Below, piece by piece: positions 1-11,100 of a DNA stretch of 64,000 nt. A program made the position numbers and the translations under genes. The notes beneath the pieces are model-generated. The model saw only the letters and a program-made list of their open reading frames with translations, was not told where the DNA came from and made no database searches. This DNA comes from Hemerocallis citrina (lineage: Eukaryota; Streptophyta; Magnoliopsida; Asparagales; Asphodelaceae), in NCBI GenBank assembly GCA_017893485.1, contig CM030362.1, forward strand, positions 257,575,744-257,639,743. Reading direction: 5' to 3'. The stretch's first letter is position 1; each line of letters begins with the position of its first letter.

Positions 1-389
1 TGATATTTAGAAGAAAATTCCTAAATGAAGTGTCTAAAGCAAATAATCCAAAATCTGATAAGTTATATTATATCAAGTTACAAATATCTTTGTATTGATT
101 AAGACAATTTGGACAAGTGTGGTATAATTGTTTGAGTGAATATCTCTTACAAGAAGGATATATAAATAATCCAATTTTTCTATGTGCTTTCATTAAAAGA
201 GCTGGAAATAGATTCACTATTATTGCTATTTATGTAAATGATTTAAATGTTATTGGAACTCCAAAAGGTTTACAAAGACAACAACATATTTAATGAAAGA
301 GTTTGTAGTGACAAATCTTATAAAGACAAAATTTTGTCTCAGGAACATTTACCAAATGAAATTATTATCCATCAATCAACATATACGGA
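1..389 (+). pseudogene. Ty1/copia reverse transcriptase remnant (5' piece, cut off by the window edge)
   Basis: Conceptual translation around 60-300 gives the copia reverse-transcriptase block: a decayed GLKQSG region, then WYNCLSEYLLQEGYINN, then an IIAIYVND motif. The catalytic YVDD box reads YVND (231-242), and an in-frame TGA lies in the GLKQSG stretch, so this copy is dead. It continues into a HLPNEIIIHQSTYT stretch and stops at 389, where a Tat-type LTR element is inserted. The same copia reading resumes at 5318. The strand is set by the RT and the downstream RNase H reading the same way. The family assignment rests on motifs only, and the lineage within copia is not resolved. Confidence 0.85.
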
Positions 390-996
390 TGTTGCTGCTG
401 GTTTTGGTGTGGGAGCAAACAGATGAATTTGTGGATTCTTTTGGAAACAATAAAGGCAAACTTGTGCTTTCACCGACGTTTGACTGGTTCCTTACCGCTG
501 TCGTTGACCTGCAAAAAGTTCGATACACCGGAATGGATCCCGGCGACAAACCCTTCGACGCTCAAGTTAGTAATCAGGGAGCTTATGAAAAAGCGTTTAC
601 ATGGAAAAATATTGATTGCCTTTTTTATGGTGGGGGAGATGGGTATTTATAGTCGCCTTTAGAGACAGTTTAGAGATAATGATTTATCCCTAAGTCCCGG
701 TGTTTTTCGATAAAATGTAGAGTTTAAATCGTTTCATGATAAGAGATTAGGTTTAAACTGTCTCTTAGAGATAACCATGAATTTGAATTACTTTTTAAAT
801 ATCTGAATTGGTTTATAACGGGTTGCTATCCATACCCAATAGGACAAATCCGTTTTTGGCTTATTGGGCTTTGAAGAAAGACTCAGTTCCCAATTCGGAC
901 CCGTTTGTAGGTAAAATTACCGTTTTACTCCTGAGAGCTTTAAGATTCATGCCCCATTTGAACGGTTTCGATTTGGTTCTATTTTTAGCCATATCA
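390..996 (-). repeat. 3' LTR of the nested Tat derivative
   Basis: Starts TGTTGCTGCTGG and ends GCCATATCA on the plus strand. It aligns over its full length with 4708-5317 and, more distantly, with 51780-52389. On the minus strand a TATAAATA-like box lies at about 643-658. Confidence 0.88.
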
Positions 997-1014
997 CAAG
1001 CCCCCCACTCCTAA
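997..1014 (-). promoter_or_regulatory. Polypurine tract of the nested Tat derivative
   Basis: On the minus strand the sequence just before the 3' LTR reads TTTAGGAGTGGGGGGCTTG. The same tract with one or two changes abuts the LTR at 52390. This is the usual plus-strand priming site of LTR elements. Confidence 0.75.
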
Positions 1015-1229
1015 AGACTGAGTTTTATAGTCTTTGAGGAGTAGTTCGCCCGTTTTTAATGGCTTATAGAATTTATCGAAGTTCTCGGGGGAGTTTGGAT
1101 CTTGTTCGATGTGTAACGGTGTTATTCTGAGTTTGTAAAATGCCAAAAAATATTCTCAGAATTTTCTGGATTTTTAGTGATTTTTCCAGATTTTCTGATT
1201 TTTTTCCAATTTTTAATCTTTTTTTATTC

Positions 1230-1437
1230 AATTTTCGAATTTAAATAATTAATTTTTGAAAATATTAATTCGTTATTCTAATTTAATTATTATTTTTCCT
1301 GAATTTAAAATTATCTTTCTGAATTAATAATTAGTTTTAGAATTTTTAATTAATTTTTTTCGATTTTTAATTGTTTTTCAAATTTTCTAAATAATTAATT
1401 CAATTAAATAAATAAATAAATAAATAAATATTTACCT
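1230..1437. other. AT-rich spacer inside the Tat derivative
   Basis: Long runs of A and T with an (AAAT)n tract near 1408-1430. No coding signal seen. Confidence 0.6.
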
Positions 1438-1577
1438 GGTGACGTGGCGTAATCCTATGCATTGATAACGATCAAGCGAGCGCGCATCGCGAGGATGCAA
1501 TTTTTCTGGTGACGTGGCACAATCCTGTGCATTGATCACGATCAAGCGAGCGCGCATCGCGAGGAGGCAATTTTTCT
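1438..1577. repeat. Two tandem copies of a 70-bp unit
   Basis: The unit starts GGTGACGTGGC at 1438 and again at 1508, and contains AAGCGAGCGCGCATCGCGAG in both copies. Similar GTGGC...ATC blocks recur in the tandem region of the longer Tat element (52800-54250), so this is probably the reduced counterpart of that array. Confidence 0.8.
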
Positions 1578-1819
1578 GCGTTTGCACGCTCGATCGTTCG
1601 GATGCTCGGTTTCACCGAACGGGGGCTGAGAGGGCTCGAGAGGTTGCCACGTGGCGGTGGTCAACGTTGTCCCAAAATTTTCTTTTCTTTTCTTTTCTTT
1701 CCTTCCCGCCTTCTTCCTTTCTTCTTCTTTCCTCGGATTCTTCCAACCTCATCTCTCTCCTTGACTTCGACTGTGCCTTCGACCATGCCTCTGCCTCTGT
1801 CTCCATCTCCGAGGGCATC

Positions 1820-2560
1820 ACTGGAGCTCAAGGAGAGGAGCTCGGCGTTGATGGAGGAGGTCGCTCGACTTAGTGGAGTGGAGCTCGATGGAGCACGGTG
1901 ACAGTGAAGGGGAGCTCAACGAGTCGGTGTATGGCGGCGAGGATAGGAGCTCGAGCTCGACATCGGAGCTTGCGATGGGGAATTCGACGATGGAGTTCGG
2001 AGTTCGGCGAGGAGAGCAGCTCGATCTTGGAGTTCAGAGCTTCGACGAAGGGAGCTCGACAATGGAGGAGGGGAGCTTGTGAAGGAGGAGCTTGGCGATG
2101 TGAGGTCGAGCTCGACAGTCGTGGAGTTCGGAGGAGCCATGGTGATAGAGCTCGACGATGGGTTAGCGAAGGTGGGAGCTTGACGGAGCCATGGGAAAGA
2201 AGCTCGAGCTCGACGGAGCTCTTTGATGGAGGAGCTGACGTTGATGAAGCTTTGACTGAAGTGGGTTTTGACAAAGAGAAGAGCTCGACGAGGGTGGCTT
2301 TCGGCAGCGATGGAGGAGGAGATGCTGTGATCGAGCTCGGAGTCAACACTTCGTCGAGGAAGGATGGGAGCTTATGAAGGAAGCTCAGCGAAGTTACGGA
2401 GATTGAGCTCTTTATTAGAGCTCGACGGAGGTGGAGGAGGTAGAGCTCGGCAGAGAGGAATTTTTGAAGGTGAAGCTCTGATGGGTTCGAAGCTCAATCG
2501 AGATGAGCTCGGAGTACGGCGATTGGAGAGCTCGGCGTGGAGCTCAGTTGCTTGAGCTCG
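1820..2560. repeat. GAGCTCGA-rich low-complexity block
   Basis: The words GAGCTC and GAGCTCGA recur many times over about 740 bp, mixed with GATGGAGGAG-type purine runs. Because the word is nearly palindromic, open frames exist on both strands (for example 1870-2349 minus and 1898-2377 plus). Neither looks like a real protein. The block occupies the place where the full-length relative carries its antisense gene and pol. Confidence 0.65.
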
Positions 2561-2757
2561 TCGAGGTAGAGGCATGGCGAGGGTGATGGAGGTAGAAGAT
2601 GTACATGTTCTGACTTCTGATGGGTTTCGTTTGGTGCTCAGTTTTGAAGAAGAACAGGGGGGTTGCAGTTCGGGCCTAGGGTTCAAACCCGACCCGTTAA
2701 CCCAATAAATTTTTATTTTTTTAATTTAATTTTATTATTATTATTTTTTGGGCGAAT

Positions 2758-3040
2758 CTGAGCTGTTGATCGTGATCGAGCACGAATTTTGAGACGGCTT
2801 TTTCTCTCATTTCAGGGTCGGTTGTTCGGACGCTCGGATTTTGGATACGAGCTACGTGGCTCGATCAGAGCCGTTGATCAAGATCAAGCATGAACCTTGA
2901 GGCGGTGATTTCCCCCATTTTCACGCTCGGTTGTTCGGATGCTCGGATTTTGGATCCGAGCTACGTGGCTCGATCAGAGCTGTTGATCAAGTTCAAGCAC
3001 GAATCTTAGGCGATGATTTTCCCCATTTTCACGTTCGGTG
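2758..3040. repeat. About 2.5 tandem copies of a ~112-bp unit
   Basis: The phrase CGAGCTACGTGGCTCGATCA, preceded by a GCTCGGATTTTGGAT stretch, occurs twice, and the linked GTTGATC...CAAGCA stretch occurs about three times, at roughly 112-bp spacing. No coding signal. Confidence 0.7.
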
Positions 3041-3479
3041 CAGTTGTGTTGTGACCCACTTTTCCAGTGCTACAGAGGTCAGATTGGGACATTTGACCTC
3101 TCGTTTCGAAGCTGACTCAAAGATCTACAACTTCTCTTTAGAAGTCAGTTGAAGAATCATCCTTCTTCATGGTCAAAATAGTCCTGCAACATCTTTGCCT
3201 CCATGGAGTTAATAAGAGCTTTGTATGACTCTAGAAGAGAGCCGTTTGGGAAACAAGTTTGAGGAGCAACTCGAGGGGAGAGTTTTGAGCTCCGAATTCG
3301 TTTGTAAGAAGGTCACTCGGGAGGCGAGTGCAAGGAGGAGGAGCATCGTCAGGCGCTGGGAGAGAGCTATTTTGGGAGACAAGTTTGAGGAGTAACTCTA
3401 GAGGATAGTTGAGCTCCGAACATTCTTGTTGCAAAATTTAATCAGTAGTGGGAGTAGTACAAATGTTCGTTTTGAGCCC

Positions 3480-3860
3480 TGAAACTGCATACTTGCAAGC
3501 TGTGAGGGAAGTTTTCGAACCATGATTGTGAACTTCGAACTAGTTGTTACGGAGCTATCAACAAGTTGTAGGAGTAATTCCGAATGGTGAGCTACTTCAC
3601 ACTTGCTTGTTCACAAGCGGCTAAAGCGGCTTCGAACCAAGTGTTGGACTCCGAACTTGTTATTTTTAAGAATTTCAACGAGTTGTAGGAGCAATTCCGA
3701 ATGGTGAGCTACTTCGCACCTGCTCGTTCGCAAGCGGCTAAAGCGGCGTCAAACCAAGTATTGGACTCCAAACTCGTCTTCTGAGCTTAGTAAGTTGTAG
3801 GAGCGGCCCTGTAGGACAAGCTGGACTCCGAACTTATCATTTAATGGGTCGTAGATGTGA
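3480..3860. repeat. About three degenerate copies of a ~115-bp unit
   Basis: Each copy has GTTGTAGGAGCAATTCCGAA or a variant, then GAGCTACTTC, then a TTGGACTCCGAACT end. The same wording (AGGAGCAGTTTCGAATGG, GCTGGACTCCGAACCA) makes up the 214-bp repeats at 58345-58990, which ties the two elements to one family. Confidence 0.75.
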
Positions 3861-4130
3861 CCCAGAGGGAGACATGAGGAAAATGAAATAACTTTCAAGA
3901 AAAGCTAAGTTTTATTGAAACAAACTAAGTGGCCGCTTCATTGGGGCGAGCCATTAATACATGCTTTTGGCCGTATTAAAAGGATCGGCCTTATTGAAAA
4001 CTGAAAACCTACTTCTAAGATAGGCGCATGCTAGTCCTAACTTGTGGCAATATTGGGAGATTGCATGATATCTTTTTTGAAGTTCTGGAGCTCGGCCTGA
4101 GTGACTGGTGCCCCTCCAGCTCGGCAGTCC

Positions 4131-4637
4131 CTAGGTGTGGCTCGGCTTATTGGAGTATGACTTCTCCGCCGACGATGTGGGGGGAATCTCTTCGCTCCTC
4201 GGGGGAGGGGATCTTCTGGTCCTCGATCTACGGGGGGTCCGGACTCTCGAGGCCCCTGAGTGCTCAGGTTGAGGGACTTCCTCAAGGGTTCGCCAATTAT
4301 TCAAGCGAGTTCGGAGGTCAACCCCCTGCTGACAGTTAAGAATTACTTGACGGAGATCTAGCCCTGGAGGACTTTGAGAATCCATAGAGTCAGTTGAGGG
4401 ATTGTGGACCGAAACATGGTCATAATGAAGGTGTTGCTTTAGACGACTTCGACGAGAGCCCCCCGGGGCAGCCCTCCGAGACCCTGGAGGGGCTTGTTGA
4501 GAAAGAGGTTGTTCAGGCTGTGGTTGCTGAACTTGCTGATTAATTTTGGGAAGGACATCTTGGACTGGAGGAGGAGGAGGAAGGGGAGTGGCTCTTTGGC
4601 TGGAGGCCGCTACCTTCCATTTCTCTTTCGGATGCAT
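4131..4637 (-). pseudogene. gag N-terminal fragment of a Tat-type element
   Basis: A 168-residue open frame starts with ATG at 4637, about 50 bp inside the primer site, the expected place for gag. It begins MHPKEKWKVAASS, then a proline/glutamine-rich stretch, and later DLRQVILNCQQGVDLRTRL. It stops before any capsid core, zinc knuckle or pol. The assignment rests on position within the element and composition, since this N-terminal part of gag is poorly conserved. It is best seen as a truncated gag that remained when pol was lost. Confidence 0.6.
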
Positions 4638-4687
4638 GGTTTGAAACTACTTTTGCTGATGAAGTAAGGTTGGATTGCTTTTTCGTT

Positions 4688-4705
4688 TTCCGCAGACGGT
4701 GCTAA
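4688..4705 (-). other. Primer binding site of the nested Tat derivative
   Basis: Two bases inside the 5' LTR the minus strand reads TTAGCACCGTCTGCGGAA. This resembles the TTGGCGCCGTCTGTGGGA primer site that I recall for some plant Tat elements, with substitutions. The tRNA is not certain. Confidence 0.55.
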
Positions 4706-4707
4706 TC

Positions 4708-5317
4708 TGTTGCTGCTGATTTTGGTGTGGGAGCAAACGAATGAATTTCTATATTCTTTTGGAAACAATAAAGGCAAACCTGTTGACTTTCACCGACGTT
4801 TGACTGGTTCCTTGCCGCTGCCGTTGGCCTGCAAAAAGTTCGATACACCAGGATGGATCCCAACAACGAACCCTCCGACACTCAAGTCAGTAATCAGGGA
4901 GATTATAAAAGAGCATTTATGTGGAAAAATATTGATTACCTTTTTTATGGTGGGGGGAGAGGGATATTTATAGTCGCCTTTAGAGACAGTTTAGAGATAA
5001 TGATTTATCCCTATGTCCTGGTATTTCTGGATAAAATGTAGAGTTTAAATCATTTCATGATAAGATATTTGGTTTAAACCGTCTCTTAGATATAACCATG
5101 AATTTTAATTACTCTTTAAATATCTAAATTGGTTTGTAACGGGTTGCTACCTATACCCAATAGGACAAATCCGTTTTTGGGTTATTGGGCTTTGAAGAAA
5201 GACCCAGTTCCCAATTCGGACCCGTTTGTAGGTGAAATTACCGGTTTACCCCTTTGAGCTTTATGATTCATGCCCGATTTGAACGGTCCCGATTTGGTTC
5301 TATTTTTTGCCATATCA
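4708..5317 (-). repeat. 5' LTR of the nested Tat derivative
   Basis: TGTTGCTGCTGA...CCATATCA, 610 bp, aligning with 390-996. A minus-strand CTATAAATA box at about 4967-4976 is the likely promoter TATA. Confidence 0.88.
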
Positions 5318-6390
5318 ACGAAAATGGTTTTCAAAAGGTTTTATATGAATAAAGATCATCCATTGAGTAGTCCTATGGTTGTCCGGTAACTTGATGTGAA
5401 GAAAGATCTGCTTTGTCCACAAGAAAATAATGAAGAATTACTTGGCCATGAAGTAGCATAATTGAGTGCAATTGGAGCTCTAATGTATCTTACAAATAGC
5501 ACACAGGCCTAACATAACCTTCTCTATCAATTTATTTGCTAGATATAATTTTGCACGTACTCGAAGGCATTATAATGTTATCTTTGTGGACCAACTAGTA
5601 TAAGCCTATTCTATTCACCACATCGTCAGCGGAGAAGTCATACTGATGGCTATGCTGATGCTGGCTATCTTTATGATCCACACAAGGCCAGATCACAAAC
5701 ATGATATGTATTTACTTGTGGTGGCACTGTTATATCATGGAGATCAGTAAAGCAAACTTTAACGACTACCTCTTCAAACCATTCAGAAATTCTAGCTTTA
5801 CATGAAGGAAGTCGTGAATGCTTGTGATTAAGATCCATAATACAACATATTCGAGAAACATATGGATTATCTTCTATACAAGATATGACAATAATGTTGT
5901 ATGAAGATAATGTTGCTTGTATTGTGGAAATCCAAAATGGTTATATCAATGGTGACAGGACCAAACATAATTCACCAAAAGTAGTTTCTACACACACGAG
6001 CTTCAGAAGAATGGTGACATAGATATTTAGAAGACACAGTCAAGTGACAACTGTGCAGATTTATTCACTAAAGCACTATCGATCACAATGTTCCGAAAGA
6101 TAGCCTACAATATTGGAATGCATCAGTTTAAGAATATTTTGCCAACGTCGGGGGGAGCGTATCATCAATAATATGTTCACGTTGTACTTTTTTTTTCCTT
6201 CGTACCCAAGTTTTTGTCCAATTGGGTTTTTCTTGGTAAGATTTTAATGAGGTAGTGTCGCATGCTCATCAACATCTCACATGGATGTGTACTCTATTTT
6301 CCTTTGACCAGGTTTTATTCCATTGGGTTTTTCTGGCAAGGTTTTTAACGAGGCATGTACTACGCATGGTGGACATCCAAGGGGGAGTAT
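5318..6390 (+). pseudogene. Ty1/copia remnant (3' piece): RT end and RNase H
   Basis: Continues the copia reading interrupted at 389. Recognisable pieces are MVFKRFYMNKDHPLSSPM, then GALMYLTNSTQ, then the RNase H domain: DGYADAGYLYDPHKARSQ, GGTVISWRSVKQT, TSSNHSEILALHE, LYEDNVACI and DRTKHNSPK. Several stops and frameshifts break the frame. Two purine-rich tracts (about 6149-6158 and 6380-6388) precede the probable 3' LTR. No function can remain. Confidence 0.85.
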
Positions 6391-6655
6391 TGCAAATACA
6401 TGATAGTGGATGATCACCATAAACACTCATTTGTATTCATCATATGAAAAGTTTTATAACATGAGCTCTAAATGATAGTTCTATAACATAAGTTATAAAT
6501 GATATAATTATTTAGATTATAATTGTTGTATTCAATTACCCATATCATGAGCCTATAAATAGAGGACTTATAAACATGAATGAGATATCAGTTTTGAGAT
6601 TACTATTTTCTCTGTTTTCTTAATATTTCTTTCAATTTTATAGTAGGTTGCAATT
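6391..6655 (+). repeat. Probable 3' LTR of the copia remnant
   Basis: Begins TGCAAATACATGATAGTGG directly after the purine tract AAGGGGGAGTAT, and holds a promoter-like CCTATAAATAG at 6552-6562. The right end is uncertain because no second LTR is in the window; a TTGCA at about 6652 is my guess. Confidence 0.5.
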
Positions 6656-6979
6656 AATTAGTTGTTTTTCTTGCTCCAATTGTTGTAACTGAAATTGAAG
6701 CCAGTAATGCTCCAAATCGCAGGAACTTATTTTGCCACATGTAGTGGCAACAGCGAGTAGTGTGCATCCATTGCCTTCTTACTAAAACCAAGAACACACT
6801 CTATCAAAAAAAAAGAACACACTCAAATCAGTCACAGGTAACCTGATATCTACTTGTTTTGAGAATTCCGAAATAATATGCTTACAGTAGTAATAGATAG
6901 TAGTTGCGATGCAAAAAAAAAAAACCAAAAGCCCAAGTCCGTCTATATACCCGTTGAGCCGGTCCTCTGAAAAGATATG

Positions 6980-7140
6980 GGATTGGCCGGCTAAACTACC
7001 CGGCGTTTGGTAGTTGCACCGAACAATTTCCGGCGCTTTCCTGAAAAAATCAGCGGAGCGAATTACAAACACCGGCGTTTTTTTAAACACGCCGGGTTAA
7101 GTATGTACCCTGGCGTTTTAAAATGCCAGGGTTTTGTAAC
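6980..7140. repeat. CACTA-like subterminal repeat fragment
   Basis: Short inverted pairs of the type CCGGCGTTT...AAACGCCGG recur (CCCGGCGTTTGG, ACACCGGCGTTTTTTTAAAC, CCTGGCGTTTTAAAATGCCAGG). Such arrays are typical of CACTA subterminal regions. No terminal CACTA repeat was found on this side. Confidence 0.5.
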
Positions 7141-7510
7141 CCTGTTCCCCCAAATTTTCCCACTTCCATCTCTTTTCCTCTTCACGCACCTCTCTGAAAC
7201 CCTATTTCCGTCTCTCTTTCCTCGTCGCCCTCAACCTCTCCGAAACCCAATCCCCATTTTCCCTCAATCCCCAATTTTCCTCTCTCTTTCCCTCTTCGTG
7301 ATCATGCCGGCCGTTCGCTCCCCCCCTCGCCGCCGTCATTCGCTCTCCCACCCGACGTCGCCGTTCCCTACCCTTTCCCTCCGTCACACAGTTTCCTCTC
7401 TCTCTCTCCAAACCACCCCCGTTGCCCCCCCCCCCTCTCTCTCTCTCCTTCGGCGCTGTCCCCGTCCCCATTGCTTGCTCGTCGTCGTCCTCCATCTCTC
7501 GAAACCCTAG
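7141..7510 (+). promoter_or_regulatory. Putative first (5' UTR) exon of the 8106-15813 gene
   Basis: A CT-rich leader-like stretch ends in CGAAACCCTAG followed by the donor GTATTG at 7511. Pyrimidine-rich leaders ending in AAACCCTAG are common in plant genes. The open frame starting at 7304 runs to a stop soon after the donor, so I take this exon as untranslated. The transcription start is not defined. Confidence 0.5.
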
Positions 7511-8105
7511 GTATTGTCAAAATTGTAATACTGTGATTTTGACTTCTTGTGGTTTTTGTTTGGTTAATAAGGTTGGATGTGATTATAGAGGTATTGAAGC
7601 CTGGATTTTAGTATGATGGTACTGAATTTTGGTGTAATTTAGTTTGATTTAGCGAAGTGGGGGATCGGGTAATTGTTTTATTTAAGAAAGGTAAGATCTT
7701 GGATTGAACTTGTTGGTAGATTATAGTTAAATTTAGCATTGCGGTAGCCTCAGAGATCTCGGAAGTTGGAAATTAGCTTTTAGTTTGATTTTGGAGTTGA
7801 TTTTGGTAATTTTGTTTATTTGGTGATTAGAGTGAAAGCTGTGAAGCTTCTTTTAAAATGTTAGTTTCAGTTTATCTGTCTACGGTTTTGCCTTATCAAG
7901 CTTTTTCCGGATCATAGTGTTCAAACTTGAGAAAGGTTTGTAAAAGAGTTGATCAAGAGTTCTAAATGAGATAATGAGGCGCTTACTATAGAAGATTGGC
8001 GCTTACTAGTTCTGGCGTTGATGATGATGTTTCTAAATTTTGAGTTGATTCTTATTATTCAATACAAGTTTGATGTGTGCTAAAGTTTGTATATATTTTA
8101 GGTTG

Positions 8106-11100
8106 ATGGGTTATGAAGAATTTGAAGTGATAAACCCAGATGGAGGCACAGAAGATGCAGAGGCTGAAGCATATAAAGGAAGATGGAAGCAGGAGGTATT
8201 GTTTTCAAATTCTCTCATCTTTACATTCTTGAAGTATCTACTTATCAACTTTAAGCAAAATTCGTTCAAATTCTTGTGTTAAAAATTTATGTTTGTCAGC
8301 ACTGAAGTGCTTTTTACTCTTACTCTTTTCTTTTGTGTGGAGACTGCTAAGGATTGGTGCTGCTGATCTCTTGCTTATTGTGTTTATTTTTAACATGTTC
8401 TCAAAATATGATTTCTAATTTAAAAGTACTCGATAAAGATCTGGGCTTACTGTTGATTAATCTGGGACCTCTCTCCACATAAAGTATGTTTTCTCTACTC
8501 ACTTCCATTGCACTGTGAATTTTTGAGTATTTGGTGTACTGGGATTGGTAGTTCAATTCTCAGCACAAGCAAGAAAATGTTTCATCATGCTAAGTAACAA
8601 CATAATTCTGCCTCGAAGCAGGCATTAGAAGTTAGTTGGTGGAGGATACCAACTACCAAGGCAGTAGAACATATTGCTCTCTGTAATTATTTGATGTATT
8701 AACAAAAAGCTATTTAATATGGCATGCAATTGTGGCATATTTGATCAAGCTACAAATAGGAAATAATAAAACACAGGTGGTGAAAGCTTGATTTATTCTC
8801 CAGCCCCAAGGCTTGTTTAAATAGGAGAAATACAATCAATGTCTATCCTTGAATCAAGGAGAACTTTAAGGAAAAAGAAAACTAAATGGAAACAGAAAAT
8901 CTTTTCTAATAATAGCAAATCTTCTCTAATAGCAAATCTTCTCTTAATAGCAAATAAGAGGAGAGAAAATCACGGGATTCTTCAACACCCCAACTCAAGT
9001 TGGTGCATAGATATCTATCATGCCCAACTTGCTTATCAAATGCTCAAAGACGGGTCTTGCCAATCTTTTGGTTAAGATGTCCGCAGTTTGCTGACTAGAG
9101 GTCACAAATGGTAGACATATGATTCCAGCATCCAATTTCTCTTTTATGAAGTGACGGTCAATCTCAATATGTTTGGTTCTATCATGCTGAACCGGGTTGT
9201 GGGCTATGCTTATGGCAGCTTTACTGTCAGAATATAACTTCAATGGAAGCTCAATTTTCATCTTAAGTTCCTCCAGGACTCTTTGAATTCATAGTCCTTC
9301 ACAAATACCCTGAGCCATAGCTCTAAACTCGGCTTCTGCACTGCTTCTTGCTACAACTCCTTATTTTTTGCTTCTCCATGTCACAACATTACCCCATACA
9401 TAGGTGCAATATTTAGAGATTGATCTTCTGTCTGTGACTGAACCTGTCCAATCTGCATGAGTAAAGATAGACACATTTCTTTCACTAGTCTTCTAAAAAA
9501 TAAACCCTTTTCGGGATTGGCCTTCAAATATCTCAGTATTCTATAAACTGCCTCAAGATGTTCCGTATAAGGAGAATGCATAAACTGACTCACTACACTG
9601 ACTGAGAAGGCGATGTCAGGTCTAGTGTGAGACAAGTAAATTAGCTTACCCACCAACCTCTGGTATCTTCCGGTATCAACAGGAACATTTCCTTCTCCCC
9701 AAAGTTTTGCATTAGAATCCATGGGGTGTTGGTTGGTCGACAATTACTCATTCCTGTTTCTCGCAATAGATCGAGAATGTATTTCTGCTGTGAAACCACA
9801 ATTCCTTTCTTTGATCGAGCAACCTCCATACCAAGAAAGTATCTCAAGGACCTTAAGTCCTTGATTTCAAAGTCTGTAACAAGTCTCTCTTTTACTCTTC
9901 TCATTTGAACTGTATCATCTCCAGTGAGGACAATATCATCTACATAAACAATCAAGGCAGCAAATTTTCCATCAGAGGAGAATTTGGTGAATAAAGTGTG
10001 ATCAGCTTGTCCTTGAGTGTACCCTTGGTTCTTCATAGACTGAGTAAACCTTTCAAACCAAGCTCTCGGAGATTGCTTTAAGCCATAAAGAGACTTCTTC
10101 AACTTGCATACCTTTTATCCGAATTTGTCTTCAAAGCCAGGAGGACTATCCATGTATACTTCTTCTTCTAGATCACCATTGAGGAAGGCATTTTTAACAT
10201 TCAACTGATGTAGAGGTCAATCCAGGTTAGCCGCAAGAGATAAAAGTATTCTGACAGTGTTCAATTTTGCAACAGGGACAAATGTCTTAGAGTAATCTAT
10301 GCCATAGGTTTGAGTGAAACCCGTAGCCACCAAGCGAGCCTTATACCTTTTAACTGACCCATCTGAATTGTACTTCACAGTAAATACCCACTTACATCCC
10401 ACGGTCTTCTTACCAACTGGTAGTGTCATGACTCTCCAAGTTTTGTTCTTTTCAAGAGCTTTCATCTCCTCAAATACAGCTTCCCTCCACTTTGGAACTT
10501 CTAGAGCATCCTGTACATTCTTTGGAATCTCTACACTAGACAATTGGGAGGTGAAGGCAGAAAAAGAAGAAGACAAGTTTGAATATGATATAAAATCGGA
10601 CATAGGGTATTTAGGGCAAGATCTTACAAGTTTTCTAACAGCTATGGGATTATCTATATCAGGATACTTGATACGACTCTCAGAAACAGAGATAGACTTG
10701 CCTTTTCTTTTCTTAAGGGGTTGATTATTCCCCGGTTCAGATTCATGGCAGTGTTGAGATGTGGACACATCCCCTTCTTTATGGTTCTTCCTTACAAACA
10801 CCTTTCCTTTCCAAGTCTTGTTTCCTACATCGAACCTGTTATCTTTAGATGACTCATCATTTTGTGGCATTTCAATTAGTTCATCATTATTATCATCTTC
10901 AAGATTCTCATTGTTTTTTTTATGAGAAGGTGTAGGCTTGAATTCATCGAGATCCTTACTCATAGCAGCAGTAGGTTCAGATAATGAATCATGGTCATTT
11001 TCTGTTGGTGCAGAAGTACAAGTCTTAGGATTTTGTGATATAGGCAAGGGCAAGTTATTTAAAAACCTTATGTTCTCAGTTTGAAACGAGTCTTCCTTTA

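Larger units (their letters stand above)
390..5317 (-). mobile_element. Non-autonomous Tat-type (Ty3/gypsy) LTR retrotransposon, pol deleted, nested in copia
   Basis: Two similar LTRs of about 610 bp (390-996 and 4708-5317), each TG...CA, bound the element. Target duplication is ACGGA (385-389) against ACGAA (5318-5322), one mismatch. The polypurine tract next to the left LTR and the primer site next to the right LTR put the element on the minus strand. Inside there is a gag N-terminal fragment (4131-4637) and several tandem repeats, but no protease, reverse transcriptase or integrase. The LTR ends, the flanking polypurine tract and the repeats match those of the longer Tat element that starts at 51780, so this is a deletion derivative (LARD-like) of that family. 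It would depend on enzymes from a full-length relative. Confidence 0.88.

Noticed and set aside
1870..2377. Two overlapping 159-residue frames on opposite strands
   Set aside because: Both arise from the GAGCTCGA-rich low-complexity block; no domain or codon pattern supports either.
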